This document shows, piece after piece, positions 23,650 to 32,773 of a stretch of 33,080 nucleotides of DNA. Position numbers and translations under genes: made by a program. Below the pieces are notes generated by a model. That model was given only the letters and a program-made list of their open reading frames with translations. It was not told the origin of the DNA and ran no database searches. This DNA is from an uncultured Pseudoflavonifractor sp. GTDB lineage: Bacteria > Bacillota > Clostridia > Oscillospirales > Oscillospiraceae. The stretch lies in contig NZ_CALXEG010000036.1 in the NCBI RefSeq assembly GCF_944387275.1, positions 1 to 33,080 of the forward strand. The letters run 5' to 3'. How positions within the stretch are numbered: position 1 is the first letter of the stretch; each line of letters begins with the position of its first letter.

Positions 23650-25200
23650 ATGGATAAACAGAGTGTCAAGCACTATGACGTGGTGGTTATCGGCGCCGGC
23701 AACGGCGGCCTCACCGCCGCCATCCGGGTGCTCCAGGGCGGGTATTCCTGCCTGCTGCTGGAGAAGCACAATCTGCCCGGCGGCTTCGCCACCAGCTTCA
23801 AGCGGGGCCGCTTTGAGTTTGAGGCCAGCCTCCACGAGCTCAACGATTTCGGCTCTCCCCAGGCCCCCGGCGACATCCGCACCCTGTTCCGGGATCTGGG
23901 CGTGGAGGACAAGATCGACTGGATCCGCATCCCCGAGGCCTACCACCTCATCACCACCGACAAGCAGTACGACTGCGAGATGCCCTTCGGCGTGGAGGCC
24001 TTCATCAACAAGATGGAGCAGTATGTCCCCGGCTCCCGCAAGTCCATGACCGACTTCTTTGACCTGTGCAATGAGGTGCGGGACGCCCAGACCTACTCCA
24101 ACTCGGTCAACGGCAACACCGACTCCGACTATATGAAGTCCCACTTCCCCAACTTCATCAAGGCGGGCAGCTACTCGGTCAACCAGGTGCTGGAGTCCCT
24201 GAAGATGCCTCAGAAGGCCCGGGATATCCTCAACGCCTACTGGTGCTACCTGGGCGTGGACTGCGACCGCATGAGCTTCCTGCACTACGGCTCCATGGTC
24301 ATCCGTTACATCACCCGGGACGCCTGGATGCCTAAGATGCGCTCCCACGAGATCAGCCTGGCCATGGACCAGCGCATCCGGGAGCTGGGAGGCCATATCT
24401 GGTACCACTCGGAGGCCCAGACCATTCTCACCGACGACAACAACGCCATCCGGGGCGTCCGACTCACCGACGGCACCGAGATCGCCACCCGCCATGTCAT
24501 CGCCAACTGCTCCCCCCATCTGGTGTTCGGCAAGATGCTGGAGAAGAAGTCGGTCACCGAGCAGATGGTCCGGGCTACCAACGCCCGCACCTTTGCCGGC
24601 CGGGGTTTCAGCCTGTTCCTGGGTCTGAACAAGTCGGCGGAGGAGCTGGGCATCAAGAGCCACAACTACTTTATCTACGACACCGCCGACACAGTCAGGC
24701 AGTACGACCTGATGCGGAAGGTGGACACCAACCACGTCCAGGCCACCGTCTGCCTCAACAACGCCTACCCCGCCTGTTCCCCCGAGGGCACCTGCATGAT
24801 GTACTTCACCACCCTGATCATGTCGGACGACTGGGGCAACGTGTCCGAGACCGACTACTTCAAGGCCAAGGACAGGGTGGCCGACGATATGATCCGGGTC
24901 TTTGAGCGGGAGACCGGCTGCAAGATCCGGGACGCCATCGAGGAGATCGCAGTGGCCTCCCCCACCACCTACGCCCGGTACTGCGGCCATCCCCAGGGCG
25001 TTATCTACGGCTACGAGACCGCGGACTGGGACAGCCTCATGCCCCGCATGATGATGCTGAAGGAGGACGCCGCCCTCTCCCCCGGCCTCCGGTTCGCCGG
25101 CGGCTACGCCATGCGCTCCAGCGGCTATTCCAGCGCCTACGTCTCCGGCGACCTGTCCGGCCGCCAGACGGTGGGCGATCTCAAGCGGGAGGGGAAGTAA
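23650..25200 (+). CDS. Phytoene-dehydrogenase-like FAD-dependent oxidoreductase (CrtI/retinol saturase superfamily)
   Basis: The 516-residue protein starts with an FAD-binding fold, VVVIGAGNGGLTAAIRVLQ (about residues 11-29), then a glutamate in LLLEKHNLPGGFATSF, the combination typical of the CrtI and retinol-saturase superfamily. A C-terminal FAD contact near residue 480 (PGLRFAGGYAMRSSGYSSAYVSG) closes the flavin site. These enzymes add or remove hydrogen across C=C bonds of polyenes and related lipids. No carotenoid pathway gene is near, so a true phytoene desaturase is unlikely. The GGAGG site before ATG 23650 is good, and the next gene starts one base after the stop, so the reductase-ferredoxin at 25202 is probably its electron partner. 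A saturase role on a diet- or host-derived compound is inferred. Confidence 0.85.
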   Translation: MDKQSVKHYDVVVIGAGNGGLTAAIRVLQGGYSCLLLEKHNLPGGFATSFKRGRFEFEASLHELNDFGSPQAPGDIRTLFRDLGVEDKIDWIRIPEAYHLITTDKQYDCEMPFGVEAFINKMEQYVPGSRKSMTDFFDLCNEVRDAQTYSNSVNGNTDSDYMKSHFPNFIKAGSYSVNQVLESLKMPQKARDILNAYWCYLGVDCDRMSFLHYGSMVIRYITRDAWMPKMRSHEISLAMDQRIRELGGHIWYHSEAQTILTDDNNAIRGVRLTDGTEIATRHVIANCSPHLVFGKMLEKKSVTEQMVRATNARTFAGRGFSLFLGLNKSAEELGIKSHNYFIYDTADTVRQYDLMRKVDTNHVQATVCLNNAYPACSPEGTCMMYFTTLIMSDDWGNVSETDYFKAKDRVADDMIRVFERETGCKIRDAIEEIAVASPTTYARYCGHPQGVIYGYETADWDSLMPRMMMLKEDAALSPGLRFAGGYAMRSSGYSSAYVSGDLSGRQTVGDLKREGK

Positions 25201-25201
25201 C

Positions 25202-26362
25202 ATGAAATTCAAGCGACAGATCTTCGGCTTTATGGATATGCTCCGGTTTACCAAGCTGGTGCCCAACCGGCGGGAGGCCCTGGCCAACGGCCCGGACACC
25301 CCCCTGCCCACCTCCTACCGCACCAACCAGCTGGCCAAGGCCCTCCACCCCGGCGAGATGGCGGTGGAAGTGACCGCCGTGCGGCCCCTCACCCCCGGCA
25401 TGACCGAGCTCACCTTCAAACGGGTGGACGCCACCGCCTTCCCCTTTTTCCGTGCGGGACAGTATGTGTCCCTCCGGGGCCAGGTGGGCGGCAGCCTGGT
25501 CAGCCGCCCCTACTCCATCGCCTCCAGTCCCCGGGAGGCCCTGGAGAACAAGCTGGTGCTGGGCGTGGAGAACGCCGGGTTCTTCTCCGGCTTTCTGAAC
25601 AATCAGGTGTCCGTGGGGGACCGGTTCACCATGACCGAGCCCTCCGGCGAGTTCCACTATGAGACCCTGCGGGACAAGAAGCGCATCGTCTGCGTGGCCG
25701 GCGGCACGGGCATCACCCCCTTCCTCTCCATGGCCAAGAGCATGGCCGAGGGGGACGAGGACTATGAGATGACCCTGTTCTACGGCGCCCGGGACGAGGC
25801 CCGCATCGCCTACAAGCAGGAGCTGGACGCCCTGGCCGCCAAGGGCCTGCGAGTGATCTACGTCCTCAGCGACGAGGACAAACCCGGCTACGAACACGGC
25901 TTTGTGTCCGCCGCCCTGATGGAGAAGTATGTGGACATCCGGGACGTGACCTTCTTCCTCTGCGGCCCCAAGGCCATGTACGACTTTGTGCTCAAGGAGC
26001 TGGCCCCCTACGGCCTGCCGGTGAAGGCCATCCGCAAGGACGCCACCTTCTGCGGCGACCGGGCGGTGGACAACCCACGCACCTTCCGCCTCACCGTCCA
26101 CATCCGGGATGAGGCCTATACCGTGGACGCCAGGGAGAACGAGACCCTGCTCACCGCCATGGAGCGGGCGGGCATCCCCGCCCCCAACAAGTGCCGGGCC
26201 GGCGGCTGCGGCTACTGCCACAGCAAGTGGCTGAGCGGCCAGTTCCTGGTGGCCGAGGGCCGGGATGGACGCCGGGAGGCCGACCGGAAGTTCGGCTTCA
26301 TCCACCCCTGTGTCACCTACCCCCTCAGCGACATGGAGATCGACGTGCCTCCGGCGGAGTGA
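25202..26362 (+). CDS. Flavin reductase (FNR-like) fused to a C-terminal 2Fe-2S ferredoxin
   Basis: The 386-residue fusion has three parts. An FAD domain (about 52-155) carries the flavin motif SRPYSIAS (R102, Y104, S105), and an NAD(P) domain (about 160-285) has GGTGITP (167-173) and CGP (254-256). A plant-type 2Fe-2S ferredoxin domain (about 294-386) has ligands C331-x4-C336-x2-C339 and C370. This is the order of phenol-hydroxylase- and CDP-6-deoxy-glucose-reductase-like electron donors, which take electrons from NAD(P)H and pass them singly to a partner enzyme. The first 45 residues have no clear match and include a short hydrophobic FGFMDMLRF segment. It is co-transcribed with the CrtI-like flavoprotein directly upstream. 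A perfect terminator begins 22 bases after the stop. Confidence 0.9.
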   Translation: MKFKRQIFGFMDMLRFTKLVPNRREALANGPDTPLPTSYRTNQLAKALHPGEMAVEVTAVRPLTPGMTELTFKRVDATAFPFFRAGQYVSLRGQVGGSLVSRPYSIASSPREALENKLVLGVENAGFFSGFLNNQVSVGDRFTMTEPSGEFHYETLRDKKRIVCVAGGTGITPFLSMAKSMAEGDEDYEMTLFYGARDEARIAYKQELDALAAKGLRVIYVLSDEDKPGYEHGFVSAALMEKYVDIRDVTFFLCGPKAMYDFVLKELAPYGLPVKAIRKDATFCGDRAVDNPRTFRLTVHIRDEAYTVDARENETLLTAMERAGIPAPNKCRAGGCGYCHSKWLSGQFLVAEGRDGRREADRKFGFIHPCVTYPLSDMEIDVPPAE

Positions 26363-26383
26363 GTCCGTCCCGCTCTGAACAGC

Positions 26384-26421
26384 AAAAATCCCTTCCCCAT
26401 AGCCATGGGGAAGGGATTTTT
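26384..26421. terminator. Bidirectional terminator with a perfect 17-bp stem
   Basis: Arms 26384-26400 and 26405-26421 pair fully around AGCC and are bounded by AAAAA and TTTTT, giving U-tracts in both directions. It lies between the convergent reductase-ferredoxin gene and the small SLH gene. Confidence 0.92.
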
Positions 26422-26428
26422 ATGTTGT

Positions 26429-27712
26429 TTACTTGAGCACGTTCTCGCAGAACCGCATGAGGAGCGCGGCGGCCTGGGAGCGGGTGGCGGAACCGGAGGG
26501 CAGCAGAGCCCCGGCGTCGGTGCCGGTGAGCAGGCCCTTGGCCGCCGCCCAGCCCACGGCCTCCACCGCGTATTCGCCGATGCCGGCGGCGTCGGTGTAA
26601 GCGGACAGGTCGGCAGCGGCGGACATGTCCTTGCCCAGGCTGCGGGCGTAGCGGTAGAGAATGACCGCCATCTGCTCCCGGGTGATGGTGTCCTCAGGGC
26701 CGAAGCGGCCATCCCCGTAGCCGGTGACGATGCCGTTGGCGTTGGCCCAGTTCACCGCGTCGGCGTACCAGGCGCCGGCGGCCACATCGGCAAAACCGGC
26801 CGCGGCGGTGGCGGCGGGGCTGCCCGCCAGACGGTAGAGAATGGTGACGATCATGCCGCGGGTGGTGGTCAGGTCGGGGGCGAAGAGGCCGTCGCCGGTG
26901 CCGCCCATAAGGCCCTTCTCGTAGACATAGGCCACGCTGTCATAGTACCAGCTGCCGGACACCACATCGGTGAAGGGCAGGCCAGCAGGGGCCTCGCCGC
27001 CCCGGAAGGAGGCGGTGACGGTCACAGCGGAGGCGGGCATGGTGAAGGTGTACCGGCCGTCCCCTCTGTCCCGCAGGTCCAGGGCCTTGCCGGAGGCGTC
27101 CACGGCGGTCAGGCTCTCCAGCCGGTAGCCCTCCTGGGGCTGCACGGTCAGGGTGACGCTCATGCCGATGGGGGCGCGGCTGGGGCTGACGCCCACCTTG
27201 CCGCCGGCGGCGGCGTTGACGGTGACGGGCCAGGTGGTGACCACATCGCCGGTGACGCCGTTCTCATCCACAGTGGGATAGGTGGTCTCCCCCAGGCCGC
27301 TGTCCAGGGTCTTCATGTCAGAGGCCTTGACCACGGTGAAGGGGGTATCGGCGGTGGAGATCACGCCCAGGGTCAGGGCCCCGTCCGCCGTCAGGGCGCC
27401 GGACTTGGCGGTGACATAGACGGTCACGTTGGCGCCGTCCTGCTTGAAGGTGGTGTACACGCCGGGGATATCGCTCACGCTGCTGTCTGCGGCAAAGGCG
27501 TACACCGTGCTGTCCTCGGACAGCGCAAAGGTCACCTGCAGGCTCTGGCAGCCGTCGGGCAGGCCGGTGAAGCCCACCTCCTGGCTGGTGGCCTCCTTGT
27601 CGGAGGAGACCACCAGCCGGGGGCCGCCGGAGGCGGCGGAGGCGGGGACTGCCAGCAGGGAAACTGCCATGGCCAGGGCCAGCAGCAGGGACAAAACGGA
27701 AGTCTTGCGCAC
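26429..27712 (-). CDS. Secreted SLH-anchored protein with unassigned beta-rich N-terminal domain (possible cohesin)
   Basis: The 427-residue protein has a signal peptide (about 1-26, ending in ASA) and an N-terminal domain at about 30-142. Its alternating strand pattern includes LQVTFALSEDSTVYAF and ANVTVYVTAKSGALTADGALTLGVIST. A small repeat domain at about 162-236 (GGKVGVSPSRAPIGMSVTLTV, ending in MPASAVTVTASF) resembles the 'divergent InlB B-repeat' surface modules. Three SLH repeats occupy about 245-290, 306-350 and 368-415. The start is GTG 27712, supported by GGGAGG 11 bases upstream. It follows the dockerin-bearing M60 peptidase by 20 bases and is surely co-transcribed. The N-terminal domain is of a size and style suited to a cohesin, which would hold the dockerin protein on the cell; this is inference, as no firm cohesin motif can be read. 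Confidence 0.85.
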   Translation of the reverse strand: MRKTSVLSLLLALAMAVSLLAVPASAASGGPRLVVSSDKEATSQEVGFTGLPDGCQSLQVTFALSEDSTVYAFAADSSVSDIPGVYTTFKQDGANVTVYVTAKSGALTADGALTLGVISTADTPFTVVKASDMKTLDSGLGETTYPTVDENGVTGDVVTTWPVTVNAAAGGKVGVSPSRAPIGMSVTLTVQPQEGYRLESLTAVDASGKALDLRDRGDGRYTFTMPASAVTVTASFRGGEAPAGLPFTDVVSGSWYYDSVAYVYEKGLMGGTGDGLFAPDLTTTRGMIVTILYRLAGSPAATAAAGFADVAAGAWYADAVNWANANGIVTGYGDGRFGPEDTITREQMAVILYRYARSLGKDMSAAADLSAYTDAAGIGEYAVEAVGWAAAKGLLTGTDAGALLPSGSATRSQAAALLMRFCENVLK

Positions 27713-27732
27713 GATTTTTTTATCCTCCCTCG

Positions 27733-30700
27733 TTATCCGGCATTGCCGGTCAGTACAATCTCGGGCAGCTCCACCGGGTGCTCATCGTCGCCGCCGTCGG
27801 GGAAGCTGATCCACAGGGTCTGGCTGGTGACGCGCTTGCTGTCGGCGCTGTTGGGGTCGTCGGTGCGGTAGAACACGGCGCGGATCTCAATGGGATACCG
27901 GTCGGTGACGCCGGAGGCGCTGTTGAGCTCCTTCTCCTTCTCCATGTCGGGCACGAAGATGAAGAAGCCGTCGCTGGTGTCGCTGACCGCGCCGTCGGCG
28001 GGGATCTCGGCCAGCAGGTACAGCTCGCCGTTCATGGCCCGCTCCACGCTGGTCACATCGCCCGCCTCGGGGGTGGTGTTGTACCGGGCCTGGATCTCCA
28101 CGTAGTTGTACACGGGGTCGCCCCGGTAGGTGCCCAGGATCACCAGGGTGCCGGCGGGGATGTCGCCGTAGGCGTTCTTCAGGATGCCCACGGTGGCGCC
28201 CTCGTAGAAGTCCACCCGGTCGCCGGGATAGTCCAGCAGCTCCACGGCGGCGCCCTCGGGCACGCCGGTGACGGTCAGGGACACCACGGAGTAGGTCCAG
28301 ATGCGGGTGTCGTCGGGCTGGGCGCCGGGCTTGGTGAAGTAGGCCACCAGCTCGGAGCCGGTCAGGGTGCCGGTCTTGACGGTGACGCTCTTCTCCTCGG
28401 TCCGCTCCTGGTCGTCGGTCACCCGCACCGTGGCGGTGACGGTGTACTCGCCGCTCATCTCGCTCTCATTGGTGACCTTGATGCCGGTGACGTTCACGGC
28501 GGCGGCGTTCTTCATGGTAAAGGTGAGGGTGCCCTCGCCCTGCTCCACCTGGTACAGGTCGGCGCTGATGGTCTTGTCGTATGCCACCAGGACCTCCTCA
28601 GCCTGGGCCTCGGCGCCCAGGTTGCCCAGCTTGTCCACAGGCACCACGGAGTAGGTGTAGGTCAGGTTGTTGGCGGCCCCCAGGTCGTCCACATAGGAGG
28701 CCTCGGTGGTGAAGGCGATGGCCTTGCCGTTGCGGCGGATCTCATAGCCCAGGATGTTGGCGCTGTCGGTGTGGCTGATGGTCAGGGTCACCTTGGACTC
28801 GCTGACAGAGGCGGACACGGTGGCGGCGCCGTCAGCGGCCTGGCCGCTGGCCAGACGGTAGGTGCGGGAGGCGTCGTTCAGGTACCAGATGGCGCGGTCC
28901 TCGGCGGTGTAGCCGCCCAGGATGTCCTTCACGCCGTCGCTGAGGGTCATGCCCCAGCGGGTGAAGAACTCGGTCAGGTTCCGGTCGGCCACCTTGGAGG
29001 CGATGAGGGCCACCCGCTCGTCGTAGGTGTAGCCGCTGCCGTACTCGCCGCTCTTCCACAGCTTGAAGAACTGGTTGAAGAAGGCCAGAGGCTGGTCGGC
29101 CCCGTCATAGGCCAGGTGGAGCTGCCAGTACATGCCCAGCTGGACGAACACGTTGTTGGCGGCGCCGGGGCGGCCCTGAGCCACCTTGTCAAAGATCTGG
29201 GCCCAGCGGCCGTCCGCAGTGAGGCGGGTATCCAGGGTCATGGCGGCGCCGTCCCAGGCCTGGAGGGCCAGGGAGTAGATGTTGTTGGTGCACTCGGCCT
29301 TGCCCAGCTTGTCCATGTTGTGGCCGATCTCGTGGGCGATGCCCCAGCCGAACAGGCCGTTGGCGTTGCCCTCGCCGGTGGCGGAGGTGGGCTTGCCCTG
29401 GACCAGGGCGGCGGTGGAGCCGTACTCCACGCCCACGTGGTTGCCGGCGGCGTACATGAAGGCGCCGGCGAACATGCGCATGTAGCGGATGTTCTGGCGG
29501 GTGGTCATGGGATAGGTGTAGCCGGTCAGGGCGGTATTGGCGTCAATGATTCCCTGGACCTTGTTGGCGATGAAGAGCTCCTCCTCCCAGGCCAGGATGT
29601 TCTGGTACATGGCGTTCACCATGGCGTCCCTGTCCCGGTTCACGCCCTTGAGCCCGGCCAGGGCCTGGTCGGCGGGGATGGAGAGGAGCACGCTGGGGGT
29701 GGAGATCTCGGTGGCGTTGCGGATGTCGGTGGTCAGGCCGCTGGCGGACAGGCCGTCCACCCAGGCGGTCAGGGCGTCCACATAGGCGCCGATGGCCTCC
29801 TTGCGGGCGTCCTCGCCCAGGGCGTACCAGTTGGACAGCTCCAGCACGGGCATCTCCCAGGCGTTGGTCAGCACCCGGACCTGGAGCTTGATCTGCTCGG
29901 GATTGCTGCCGGCATAGGTCAGGTACAGGGGGCCGCCCCGGGTGGCGCTCAGGCTGCCGATCTTCTCAATGGTGATGTAGTTGCGGCCGTTCTTCAGGGC
30001 CACAGGGGCGCCCTTCCACACGCCGGACTCGCCGTAGAACTGGGTGGGCACCACGTAGACGGTGGCGTCGTCGGGCAGGTCGGCGTAGATGGCCACGGTG
30101 GCCCCGGCGGCGGCGGTGATGCCCAGGGGCTGGAGGTCGCTGGCGGTCTGGCCGGCGGCCTTGTCGGCGGCGGCGGCGGTGCTGCGGCTCTGGAAGTCGT
30201 TTTTCACCAGGCCCAGGGCGTCGTCCTCCTTGTCCAGCAGGGCCTGGGCCAGGTTCAGCTCGTCGCTGAGCCGGGACAGGTCCATATAGAAGCTGCTCAG
30301 GGCGGACAGGCGCTCCCGCAGGGCGGTGATGTCGGCCTGCTCCACATCGCCCCGCAGCTGGGTGAAGGCGCCGTCGGTGAACAGGGCGGAGATGTCGTCG
30401 GCCAGGGTGTCGCTGTCATAGAAGGCGATCTCGGAGATGCTCACACGGGGGCCGCCGGTCTTCTCGCCCATGCCCAGGGTCACGCTCTTGACCCCCTTGG
30501 TCTCGGGGAAGGAGAAGATATAGTAGTTGCTGCCGGTGATGTTGGCGCCGTCACGGTAGTAGGTGGCCAGGGTCTGGCCGTCCTCACCCTTCAGGGTGAT
30601 GGTGTAGTTGCCGATGCGGTTCTTGTAGGCGGCGTCCAGGTAGGGCACCAGCAGCAGGTAGTTCATGTCGTGGGTGCTGGCAAAGGTGTAGGTGATGTTG

Positions 30701-32601
30701 CTGTTGTCCCACCAGGTGGCCGCCACCCAGTAGGTGTTGGGGTCGTTGTCGGTCAGGTCGGTCTTCACGTTGAAGTTGGGGCACAGGTCCTTGTTCACGT
30801 TGCTGGGGGTGGCCATGACAATGGAGGTAATCTCCCCGTTGTCGATCCGGTTGGTCTCGGGCAGGGCGGGCATCTCAAAGCCCTCCTTGTCCGGCGTGCC
30901 CAGAGCCACGGCGGACATGGGGCCGGTGCCGTGGAGGTTGCCCGCCTTCACGGCCACCTCGTACTCGGTGCCGTTGGTCAGGCCGGTGATCACCGCGCCC
31001 AGAGAGGCGGTGTTGCTCCCCCAGGCCTGGAACTGCTCCGCGCCCTTCACCCGATAGAACACCTGGTAGTAGGTGGCGTCCTTGGTCTTGCCCCAGGACA
31101 GGCGCAGGGCGCCGTCGGCGTTCTCCACCACGATGTTGGAGGGGGCGCCGGGCACAGCGGCGGGCAGGGGCATGGCGGAGAGCACCGCGGAGGGGGTTCC
31201 GCTCCAGTCGCCGCTGACAGCGGTGACCTGGAAGTAGTAGGTCTTGCTGTTCTCCAGGTCGGAGATCACGATCCGGTTGGTGTTGGCGCCGGCGGTGCGG
31301 TCCAGGCGGTCCTTTTCGGTGCCGTAGGCCACGGTGTAGCCGGTCACGTTGGGCAGGGCCTCCCACACCAGGGTGATCTCGCCGTCGCCGGCGGTGGCGG
31401 CCACGCCCTTCACCTGGTTGTCCGCCTTGATCTCGTCGGACACGATGTCCTTGAGGAACTCGATCTGGGTGACGGTGGCGAAGGCGGGCTTGTCGCCGGT
31501 CTGTCCCTCCACCTTGGACACCTGGATGGTGACCTTCTTCACGGGCACCTTCATGCCCAGGTCAATGGTCACCACGTTCTCGCCGGCGATGCGGCTGGTG
31601 GCGTGGGTGCCGGCGGGGGCGGTCACGTCAAAGGACACCGTCTTGGTCTGCTCGCGGCCCTCCTCGTCCAGATACACCACCTCAGCGGTGCCAGCCTGGA
31701 TGCCGCCGGCAGTGCTGGGGGAGGTGATGGAGATCTCGCTCATCTCAGTGGGCTTGTCCAGGGTGATGGGGATGGACAGCTCCTCGGCCCCCTCGGCAGG
31801 GGCCACGGTGACGGTGCTCTCCCCGGTGAACAGGCTCTCCAGGCTGCCGTCGGTGACGGTCAGGCCCTCCTGCTCCACAGTGGCGGACACAATGGCGGCA
31901 GTGTCCAGCACCTTGGGCGTGCCGGTGATGTCCACCATCTTGTTGACGTAGGACAGGTCGGTGATGTCCACCACCCCGTCGCCGTTGAGGTCGCAGACGT
32001 TCCCGGCGCCGTTCAGGCCCAGCTGGGCATCCATGGCGGTCAGGTCGGCGCTGTCCACAGCGCCGCTGCCGTCCAGGTCGCCCAGGGAGAAGGTGCCGTC
32101 GTCCGTGGACACAATCACGTGCTTGGAGTAGTCCTGAAGGGTGACTTGGGCAGTGCAGGCGGCGTAGCCCGTGCCGGTCAGGGTCAGGGTGTAGTCCTTG
32201 CCGGTGTCCTTATCCGCAGGCAGGCCGGTGAGCACCACCTGGTAGCTGCCGATCTGCTCCTCAGTGGTCATGGCCACGCCCTGGGTGTTCTGCTTTTCCA
32301 CAGAGACCTGGGCGGCGGTGATGCCGCTGCCGGACACCTCCCCGGTCTCAAGGTTGATTATGGCGCTGTTCTGGCTGCCGTCGGTCAGCTGGAGCTTGAT
32401 GGCCCGCCTGGCCACCTCAGCCGCCGTCTGGGGCAGCGCGAAACGAATGGTCAGAGAAATGGAACCGGTGGTCTGGCTCACCTGACGGAGGGAGTCCTCC
32501 TGGGTGGAAACGGCGGCTGCGGACGGCAGCCAAGCGGTGCAGAGAGAGCCCACCATGGCCAGGCTCAGCAGGCCGGAAACGACCCGACGCGTATACTTCA
32601 A
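27733..32601 (-). CDS. Secreted M60-like (enhancin family) metallopeptidase with dockerin, FN3 and F5/8-type domains
   Basis: The 1622-residue exported protein has a signal peptide (about 1-30) and an Ig-like N-terminal region. A type I dockerin (about 172-223) has two calcium loops, DLDGSGAVDSADL and DLNGDGVVDITDL. Two fibronectin III domains (about 394-477 and 484-570) and an F5/8-type carbohydrate-binding-like domain (about 585-733) follow. The M60 region (about 828-1240) has the zinc motif H1090-E-x2-H1094 with E1103. Another FN3-like domain (about 1255-1340) precedes an unassigned C-terminal part. M60-like peptidases cleave O-glycosylated proteins such as mucins. The start is taken as TTG 32601, because GAGGAAGG lies 9 bases upstream and the signal peptide follows at once; a frame up to 32673 lacks a ribosome site. 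It has no SLH or sortase signal, so attachment through the dockerin is expected. Confidence 0.88.
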   Translation of the reverse strand: MKYTRRVVSGLLSLAMVGSLCTAWLPSAAAVSTQEDSLRQVSQTTGSISLTIRFALPQTAAEVARRAIKLQLTDGSQNSAIINLETGEVSGSGITAAQVSVEKQNTQGVAMTTEEQIGSYQVVLTGLPADKDTGKDYTLTLTGTGYAACTAQVTLQDYSKHVIVSTDDGTFSLGDLDGSGAVDSADLTAMDAQLGLNGAGNVCDLNGDGVVDITDLSYVNKMVDITGTPKVLDTAAIVSATVEQEGLTVTDGSLESLFTGESTVTVAPAEGAEELSIPITLDKPTEMSEISITSPSTAGGIQAGTAEVVYLDEEGREQTKTVSFDVTAPAGTHATSRIAGENVVTIDLGMKVPVKKVTIQVSKVEGQTGDKPAFATVTQIEFLKDIVSDEIKADNQVKGVAATAGDGEITLVWEALPNVTGYTVAYGTEKDRLDRTAGANTNRIVISDLENSKTYYFQVTAVSGDWSGTPSAVLSAMPLPAAVPGAPSNIVVENADGALRLSWGKTKDATYYQVFYRVKGAEQFQAWGSNTASLGAVITGLTNGTEYEVAVKAGNLHGTGPMSAVALGTPDKEGFEMPALPETNRIDNGEITSIVMATPSNVNKDLCPNFNVKTDLTDNDPNTYWVAATWWDNSNITYTFASTHDMNYLLLVPYLDAAYKNRIGNYTITLKGEDGQTLATYYRDGANITGSNYYIFSFPETKGVKSVTLGMGEKTGGPRVSISEIAFYDSDTLADDISALFTDGAFTQLRGDVEQADITALRERLSALSSFYMDLSRLSDELNLAQALLDKEDDALGLVKNDFQSRSTAAAADKAAGQTASDLQPLGITAAAGATVAIYADLPDDATVYVVPTQFYGESGVWKGAPVALKNGRNYITIEKIGSLSATRGGPLYLTYAGSNPEQIKLQVRVLTNAWEMPVLELSNWYALGEDARKEAIGAYVDALTAWVDGLSASGLTTDIRNATEISTPSVLLSIPADQALAGLKGVNRDRDAMVNAMYQNILAWEEELFIANKVQGIIDANTALTGYTYPMTTRQNIRYMRMFAGAFMYAAGNHVGVEYGSTAALVQGKPTSATGEGNANGLFGWGIAHEIGHNMDKLGKAECTNNIYSLALQAWDGAAMTLDTRLTADGRWAQIFDKVAQGRPGAANNVFVQLGMYWQLHLAYDGADQPLAFFNQFFKLWKSGEYGSGYTYDERVALIASKVADRNLTEFFTRWGMTLSDGVKDILGGYTAEDRAIWYLNDASRTYRLASGQAADGAATVSASVSESKVTLTISHTDSANILGYEIRRNGKAIAFTTEASYVDDLGAANNLTYTYSVVPVDKLGNLGAEAQAEEVLVAYDKTISADLYQVEQGEGTLTFTMKNAAAVNVTGIKVTNESEMSGEYTVTATVRVTDDQERTEEKSVTVKTGTLTGSELVAYFTKPGAQPDDTRIWTYSVVSLTVTGVPEGAAVELLDYPGDRVDFYEGATVGILKNAYGDIPAGTLVILGTYRGDPVYNYVEIQARYNTTPEAGDVTSVERAMNGELYLLAEIPADGAVSDTSDGFFIFVPDMEKEKELNSASGVTDRYPIEIRAVFYRTDDPNSADSKRVTSQTLWISFPDGGDDEHPVELPEIVLTGNAG

Positions 32602-32744
32602 TGCAGTCAACCTTCCTCTCAAAGTTCTTTGGTGACATAGTTGCTCCCAGCCGGGCCCCCGGGCGGCGCGCACGCCCGAACCGGAACGGCGGAGGGGCTT
32701 TCCCCCCTCTCTCCGCGCCGTGACCTGACTGGGATTGTGTGGAG
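32602..32744 (-). other. 5' leader of the M60-SLH operon
   Basis: About 137 bases lie between the expected transcription start (near 32738) and TTG 32601. The leader is GC rich, with self-complementary stretches such as CCGGGGGCCCGG, but no known riboswitch class is recognised. The rest of this 347-base gene-free stretch holds the promoter (32745-32773), an AT-rich segment without visible signals, and the terminator at 32886-32934. Confidence 0.5.
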
Positions 32745-32773
32745 ATTATACTTGATTACTCCTAGGGTTTCAA
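32745..32773 (-). promoter_or_regulatory. Sigma-A promoter of the M60-SLH operon
   Basis: On the minus strand TTGAAA (32768-32773) and a perfect TATAAT (32745-32750) are exactly 17 bases apart. Confidence 0.75.

Noticed and set aside
23650-25200. Phytoene desaturase in a carotenoid pathway
   Set aside because: No phytoene synthase, isoprenoid or other crt gene is nearby, and the partner is a reductase-ferredoxin. Only superfamily membership is supported.
27778-32640. A 1620-codon open frame on the plus strand opposite the M60 peptidase gene
   Set aside because: Same cause: biased composition rich in G, V and H and no recognisable fold, against a convincing multi-domain protein on the minus strand. 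The frame's length alone is not evidence in DNA of this GC content.
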